Assembly (NCBI RefSeq): GCF_016881005.1
Contig: NZ_JACOPV010000008.1
Coordinates: 1-64,000 of the forward strand
DNA length: 64,000 nt
Direction of reading: 5' to 3'
From: Pseudomonas arcuscaelestis
GTDB lineage: Bacteria; Pseudomonadota; Gammaproteobacteria; Pseudomonadales; Pseudomonadaceae
The notes under the pieces were generated by a model. That model worked only from the letters and a program-made list of their open reading frames with translations, was not told where the DNA came from and did no database searches. A program made the translations under genes and the position numbers. Positions 60,028-64,000 of the stretch are shown in pieces; position 1 is the first letter of the stretch, and the number at the start of each line of letters is the position of its first letter.

Positions 60028-60903
60028 TCAGGCTGCCATCGGCATGGCGACTTTGAGCTTGGCGAGCGCCTGTTTTTCGATTTGACGGATTCGCTCAGCA
60101 GAGACTTTGTACTGCGCCGCGAGGTCGTGCAGAGTGGCTTTGCTATTGCCGAGGAAACGCTGTGTCAGGATGTCCTTGCTGCGGTCATCCAAGCTCTCCA
60201 GGGCCGCGTGCAGATCGCCAGACAAGCCATCGGATTCAGCGTCAGATTCATACTGTCGGGCCGGATCATAGCGGTGGTCAGCGAGTTGGTGAGCCGGGGT
60301 CAGGAATGCTGTCTCGTCATCGGCATCGGCGGCAGGGTCGAAGGACGTATCATTGCCGGCCATACGGCATTCCATCTCCCGGACGTCACGGACACTCACA
60401 TTGAGAGTCTCAGCGATGTGATGAATTTCGTCCTGAGTGAGCCAGGTGCGCGATCGCTCTTGCTTTCGCAGATTGAAGTAGAGCTTTCGCTGGGCCTTCG
60501 TGGTGGCCAGGCGGACCATCCTACCGTTGCGCAGAATAAACTCATGGATCTCTGCCTTGATATGGTGGGCGGCAAAGGTCATCAGACGCACCTGTGCAGC
60601 GACGTTGAAGCGCTTGACGGCTTTCATCAGGCCAACATTGCCTTCTTGGATCAAGTCGCCGAGAGGCAACCCAAAGCCCACATAGCCCTTTGCAACACGC
60701 ACTACAAATCGAAGCTGCGAAGCGACCAGCTGGCGAGCGGCTTCGACGTCTTGGCGTTCGGCCAATCGGACGGCAAGGGAGTGCTCCTCTTCCGCGCTCA
60801 TGATCGGGATCGTGTTCAGCACGGCCAGATAAGCATCAACGTTGGATCCGGGGACCATGGGGATCTGAGCTGCCGCCGCGCTAGACAAGGTGATGGAGTT
60901 CAA
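60028..60903 (-). CDS. RpoH-like alternative sigma factor
   Basis: A 291-residue sigma factor of the RpoH (sigma-32) group. Region 2 is clear (ASQLRFVVRVAKGYVGFGLP, then LIQEGNVGLMKAVKRF); the RpoH box AQRKLYFNLRK is at 137-147; region 4.2 has VSAERIRQIEKQAL (267-280). Compared with E. coli RpoH, two Trp residues in the melting region are replaced (HH in FAAHHIKAEIH, G in LRNGRMV), so its -10 preference may differ. The start is TTG. No TTCTGG-CAC site lies directly upstream; a stable hairpin sits in its leader. It is the natural candidate to read the promoter family. Confidence 0.85.
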   Translation of the reverse strand: MNSITLSSAAAAQIPMVPGSNVDAYLAVLNTIPIMSAEEEHSLAVRLAERQDVEAARQLVASQLRFVVRVAKGYVGFGLPLGDLIQEGNVGLMKAVKRFNVAAQVRLMTFAAHHIKAEIHEFILRNGRMVRLATTKAQRKLYFNLRKQERSRTWLTQDEIHHIAETLNVSVRDVREMECRMAGNDTSFDPAADADDETAFLTPAHQLADHRYDPARQYESDAESDGLSGDLHAALESLDDRSKDILTQRFLGNSKATLHDLAAQYKVSAERIRQIEKQALAKLKVAMPMAA

Positions 60904-60930
60904 TGGAGCAATTCCTTACGGGGGAGGTGG

Positions 60931-60949
60931 GCCCGCCTTCGTGGCGGGC
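60931..60949 (-). other. Stable hairpin in the sigma-factor leader
   Basis: GCCCGCC and its complement around a 5-base loop, between the upstream gene and the sigma-factor start. No T-run, so it may shape translation or stability. Confidence 0.45.
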
Positions 60950-60957
60950 TGCTGTTG

Positions 60958-61449
60958 TCAGAGAGCGGCAAGCTCTTCGTTGGTGATGCATTTCAAGCGG
61001 TTGCCATATTCTTTACGGATTTGGTCGCCGATGAGAGTGGTGAATGGTGCTTTGATTTCGCAGCACATTCCATCAGTCAGCTCGAACATGGTCTTGACCT
61101 TGGCTTTCTTCTTTAACGCCTTGAGGTCTTCAACCTCGGCCGCCATGAAGCCTAGAGCAGTTTCGAAGTAACCGAAGTCACCCGGTGGAACTGGGACGGG
61201 GAATTCTTCATCCGGCGCCTCCAATACGTACCCGGCCCCTTTGAGTGCTGTTGCTGCCGCCGAAACGTCGTCACTCGAGACATTAGTAGCAAGTGGGCCG
61301 AAACCTTCCACCACCAGCTCACCGAGCTTGCGGCCATTCAAGTACAGGTCCGCTGACCAGATACGACCATCCAAGCCCTTGGCTGACTTGAACCGTTTGA
61401 ACTCTACGCCAGCCATCTTGGAGCGTTTGATGTTGTCGATCAGATCCAT
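60958..61449 (-). CDS. Hypothetical backbone protein, 163 aa
   Basis: Not recognised. Basic soluble protein (IKRSKMAGVEFKRFKSAKGL). GAGGGAAGC precedes the ATG, 31 nt after promoter site 30. It lies 54 bp before the sigma factor, so promoter 30 could also transcribe the sigma gene. Confidence 0.62.
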   Translation of the reverse strand: MDLIDNIKRSKMAGVEFKRFKSAKGLDGRIWSADLYLNGRKLGELVVEGFGPLATNVSSDDVSAAATALKGAGYVLEAPDEEFPVPVPPGDFGYFETALGFMAAEVEDLKALKKKAKVKTMFELTDGMCCEIKAPFTTLIGDQIRKEYGNRLKCITNEELAAL

Positions 61450-61480
61450 GGTTGCTTCCCTCAATTAAGTTGATGAGGGA

Positions 61481-61511
61481 ATTTTGGGGGCGGCCATCGT
61501 GTGCCAGAAGC
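61481..61511 (-). promoter_or_regulatory. TTCTGG-CAC family promoter site 30
   Basis: -35-like TTCTGG followed by CACA, 17 bp, -10-like CAAAAT, 31 nt before the 163-residue gene and the nearest family member to the sigma-factor gene. Confidence 0.7.
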
Positions 61512-61546
61512 CACCACCCGCAATTACTTTTTCACCCGGCTTGAAG

Positions 61547-61981
61547 CTACGCTGCGGCCTTAATGGCAAGTCGCGCCCCAGTAGAAGTGGTTGCCCATGA
61601 ATTCGTTCCAGGCACCTGAGCTACCAGCCCAAGCGTTGCGAGATTACAGATTGCCTGTACGTCGCACACAGGGTTGCCGCCTATTGCGATCCGCGGCCCG
61701 GGCACGGGCTCTGCTCGATTGCCCATAGCCATGAGCTTGATCGCGCGCAGTTCGTCATTTGAGAGCCGAGGGCAGGGCGTGAGTTCGGTCCGCCCAAACA
61801 CCCAGGCAGTTTTCATCGCAGGGTCAAGAACGCTGACACCCAGATCGCCGTTATCGGCATTGATCACACAAATATGGCCGACCATGGCGAGAGCTTCGGC
61901 ATAGCCAAGCTCACTTGGATTCCGCGATTGGGAAGTGACCAAGACAGTCTGGCCAGTTTCGAACGTGGCGGGCTGTTGCAT
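61547..61981 (-). CDS. Hypothetical backbone protein, 144 aa
   Basis: Not recognised. Soluble alpha/beta protein. It lies 38 bp after the 156-residue membrane-anchored gene. Confidence 0.6.
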   Translation of the reverse strand: MQQPATFETGQTVLVTSQSRNPSELGYAEALAMVGHICVINADNGDLGVSVLDPAMKTAWVFGRTELTPCPRLSNDELRAIKLMAMGNRAEPVPGPRIAIGGNPVCDVQAICNLATLGLVAQVPGTNSWATTSTGARLAIKAAA

Positions 61982-62019
61982 ATCGGGATTCCTCTGGCTC
62001 TAGAGATTGGAGCAGTTGA

Positions 62020-62490
62020 TTAGCTACGGCTGCTGGAAGAGTGTCCAGTGGACTCTACGACCTGCTGTACATAATCAATGTGAGATTGGCTGGCGGGCTT
62101 AGCCGCAACGAGCCCTTGGTTGAGTGTGAAGGTATCCATAGGGAACGTAATGACCTGGCTGATGGGGTAGCAACGATCCCGGTCCCGGCTTGCGCAGTGA
62201 TAGGTCATGCCCTGTGAGTGGTCATTGGTGGCATGGAGAACGTAGAAGCTGTCACCGGGTTTCAGCTCTGGTCCACCATCAAGAACCAGGAAGAAGCCAT
62301 CGGAGGTGAGTAAGTCCTGATCACCGTCAAGAGCGACGGTGTTCTCACCTACGCTTCCTTCCCACCACCACATGTCGTTCGGATATTGGTCAAGACTGGA
62401 CTTGTACTTAACCCAGCCGAGGGCAGCGGATGTCGCAAACATTGCGAGCAAGGCTACACCGTTCATTATCCGAGTACTCTTTGTGCTCAT
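62020..62490 (-). CDS. Membrane-anchored hypothetical protein, 156 aa
   Basis: An N-terminal anchor or signal segment (IMNGVALLAMFATSAALGWV) is followed by a Trp-rich soluble part (DMWWWEGSVGE) with two cysteines (YHCAS and DRCYPI). A shorter ATG is chosen over the open upstream frame. Family unknown. Confidence 0.6.
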   Translation of the reverse strand: MSTKSTRIMNGVALLAMFATSAALGWVKYKSSLDQYPNDMWWWEGSVGENTVALDGDQDLLTSDGFFLVLDGGPELKPGDSFYVLHATNDHSQGMTYHCASRDRDRCYPISQVITFPMDTFTLNQGLVAAKPASQSHIDYVQQVVESTGHSSSSRS

Positions 62491-62604
62491 TACCTTCAGA
62501 TCTACCGTTGTTGTTCCCGAAATTGCGGGCAGTCTAGTAGCCGAAATGTGATGAGTGCTACCCAAACTGGGGTCTCCAAAGTTCGGGGAGCACTCAGTAC
62601 AGGC

Positions 62605-63051
62605 TTACGAGGTAGCCAGCGCTTTAGAAGGCAGAATGCGCTGGGACAGATAACGTCCGATTATGACAGCCGCGACGACATACACCGCAAGCGACACGGC
62701 ATGCACAATTACAGGTTTGAAGTCCGAAAACGAGATCATCATGGACAAGGCAAGCGAGCTCGATGAACGGGCCAGGAGGTCAAAAACGATGACTGTCGAG
62801 AAGACGCGGGCATCTACCAATTTGATCGCCCAGTGACACGCTTCATGTGCTTCTGGATACCAGCGTTTTCGAGCCATGAACATCGCCGGTGACACGAGTA
62901 GTGTCGCTGCGACGATCGCCAATGAACTGTTCGGGTCCTCTTTGAACAGGTTAAGTGCCAGCAATGCAGTGATTACCAGATTCGAGATAATGAAACTCAG
63001 GGCGATGGTGCCCCAGGTGAAGTTAACGCGATTGCAGAACAGGTATTTCAT
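62605..63051 (-). CDS. Multi-pass membrane protein, 148 aa
   Basis: Four hydrophobic segments (about 13-33, 43-60, 85-105 and 113-133). Family unknown. Promoter site 31 is 37 nt before the ATG. Confidence 0.62.
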   Translation of the reverse strand: MKYLFCNRVNFTWGTIALSFIISNLVITALLALNLFKEDPNSSLAIVAATLLVSPAMFMARKRWYPEAHEACHWAIKLVDARVFSTVIVFDLLARSSSSLALSMMISFSDFKPVIVHAVSLAVYVVAAVIIGRYLSQRILPSKALATS

Positions 63052-63088
63052 GATCAGTGCTCACTCTCACAGTGTTGATGGAGACGAT

Positions 63089-63119
63089 AGGTTTGACTGG
63101 ATCGGCTTGTGCCAGAAGC
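63089..63119 (-). promoter_or_regulatory. TTCTGG-CAC family promoter site 31
   Basis: -35-like TTCTGG followed by CACA, 17 bp, -10-like AAACCT, 37 nt before the membrane-protein gene. Confidence 0.66.
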
Positions 63120-63256
63120 CTCGAACTGTCGAAATCCCTCTTTTATTTCTGTCCGTAGCCCAGGCGGCCGGCTAAAGGCAGCTGGGCTGCTCAGGACCAA
63201 TTGGGGTATAAGCGCTACAGTTGAACTCGCCGAGTCACCGGCGAGCGTCGCGGTGG

Positions 63257-63841
63257 TTATGCGGCAATCGCACCGGCGGTCTTTACCCACTTTCCGTTCA
63301 CCGGGGCGTAGCCAGCAGCGCCAAGCATATGGCGACCCAGGCGGGTGGCCAGAAGGTAACCGTCGTCTTCAATCCCTTGGGGCTCGTGGGTAAGTCCGGC
63401 TATGTGGATGGCCTGCAGGGTGGTATCGGCGGTCGGCTCTTGGTTGGCCATGCCTACGAACTGCTCAAAGGTCACGCCGTGCTTTGCCAGGGCCGCGTTT
63501 GCTTTGAGGGTATCGAGTTCATCCACGATGTACTGCTCAAGTTCTTTTTGGGCCCTGTAGCCCAGACCATCTATACCCAGCTTGATGTCAGTGAGGGAGC
63601 ACGTGCTGTGCATAAACCATGGACCCTTAGTCGTCTCGCTAGCTGTTACGAAGAAGCGTTCTCCATGGCGATTTGTGATCAGGCAGGCGAAGAGGACACC
63701 GTCCAGCCCGTAGAAGTGGATGCCCGAGGACAGGCGCTTGTAGAAGCCACTGACAGTGGTGTCGCCATGTGTGGGGGTTTCAGCTATCACTTTGGCTGCG
63801 GGGATCCACTTCTTGCCAGGGGTATTGATAGCGTGGGTCAT
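63257..63841 (-). CDS. Hypothetical backbone protein, 194 aa
   Basis: Not recognised. Soluble mixed protein with a helical middle (EQYIVDELDTLKANAAL). GAGGAGC precedes the chosen ATG, 28 nt after promoter site 32. Confidence 0.65.
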   Translation of the reverse strand: MTHAINTPGKKWIPAAKVIAETPTHGDTTVSGFYKRLSSGIHFYGLDGVLFACLITNRHGERFFVTASETTKGPWFMHSTCSLTDIKLGIDGLGYRAQKELEQYIVDELDTLKANAALAKHGVTFEQFVGMANQEPTADTTLQAIHIAGLTHEPQGIEDDGYLLATRLGRHMLGAAGYAPVNGKWVKTAGAIAA

Positions 63842-63869
63842 ATCAGGCTCCTCATTAGTTGAAGAGCCC

Positions 63870-63900
63870 ATTACAAGCGAGGTCGAGGTGTGTCAGAAGC
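63870..63900 (-). promoter_or_regulatory. TTCTGG-CAC family promoter site 32
   Basis: -35-like TTCTGA followed by CACA, 17 bp, -10-like TGTAAT, 28 nt before the 194-residue gene. It is the rightmost site, showing that the pattern continues to the end of the window. Confidence 0.6.
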
Positions 63901-64000
63901 AGGGGAAAAGCTTAATTTTGAGTGTGGCCCGCATAGACAGCTAGCTGTTTTAAGTACCGGCAGCCAGTTGCTGTAACTCCTACTTTGGTTTCCTCAACTC

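Noticed and set aside
59989..61116. 375-codon plus-strand open frame opposite the sigma factor
   Set aside because: It covers the sigma factor and its neighbour in antisense, and both of those have clear protein features or ribosome binding sites.
9900..63900. The TGGCAC part of the repeated motif as a sigma-54 -24 box
   Set aside because: A sigma-54 promoter needs TTGC(A/T) about 5 nt after TGGCAC. None of the inspected sites has it, whereas a (G/C/A)ANNAT hexamer recurs at a fixed 17-bp distance from TTCTGG.
9900..63900. The repeated motif as a CRISPR, transposon-end or uptake-type repeat
   Set aside because: All copies share one orientation relative to a downstream start codon, with a second conserved box and a narrow distance to the ATG. 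That pattern fits promoters, not arrays or insertion remnants.
1..64000. CRISPR arrays, tRNA and rRNA genes
   Set aside because: No regularly spaced repeat-spacer pattern and no tRNA- or rRNA-like sequence was noticed. The only arrays are the origin iterons and the 20-bp tandem repeats. A tRNAscan or CRISPR finder run would settle this.

Overview
The window looks like part of a large Pseudomonas-type megaplasmid. It holds an iteron-type replication origin with an adjacent initiator gene (repA), very many short backbone genes of unknown function packed on the minus strand, several DNA-processing enzymes, and no ribosomal, tRNA or core-metabolism genes. Codon use and homologues such as yebG, tusA and an RpoH-like sigma factor suggest a gammaproteobacterial host, most likely Pseudomonas. 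The incompatibility group cannot be fixed from sequence alone.

Layout. From 1 to about 1.29 kb there are only gene remnants. From 1.29 to about 9.2 kb lies a Tn7-like transposition module: tnsA, tnsB and tnsC overlap on the minus strand, a TnsD-like target selector is on the plus strand, and a second TniQ-family protein follows on the minus strand. Tandem 20-bp repeats just beyond may be a transposon end. From 9.2 to 21.5 kb is backbone with a DUF262 protein, a DpdA-like transglycosylase, an ASCH/DUF1643 pair, a cysteine-cluster protein, an exported ClpP-like protease and a PAPS-reductase-like enzyme. From 21.5 to 24.1 kb are the origin (about 15 iterons and DnaA boxes) and repA. From 24.1 to 32.5 kb are tusA, yebG, an N6-methylase-like protein, a Toprim-like protein and two probable DNA-binding regulators. 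From 32,864 to 38,561 a 5.7-kb element carrying three overlapping tyrosine recombinases and a small coiled-coil gene has split a second DUF262 gene, and the insertion can be reversed exactly on paper. From 38.7 to 64 kb the backbone resumes, with an SNF2 helicase plus nuclease, a DnaJ-domain protein, a UvrD-like helicase, a cold-shock fusion protein, a GntR regulator and the RpoH-like sigma factor.

The most striking feature is a family of 33 near-identical promoter-like sites. All are on the minus strand, and 31 of 33 have a 17-bp spacer. The pattern is a -35-like TTCTGG followed by CAC, then a -10-like element of the form (G/C/A)ANNAT. In 30 of 33 the gap from -10 to the proposed start codon is 21 to 40 nt. 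They precede most backbone transcription units from 9.9 to 63.9 kb and are absent from the Tn7-like module, the recombinase element, repA and the other plus-strand genes. Together with the plasmid-borne RpoH-family sigma factor, this suggests a dedicated plasmid-wide regulon. The sites are seen in the sequence; which sigma factor or activator reads them is inference.
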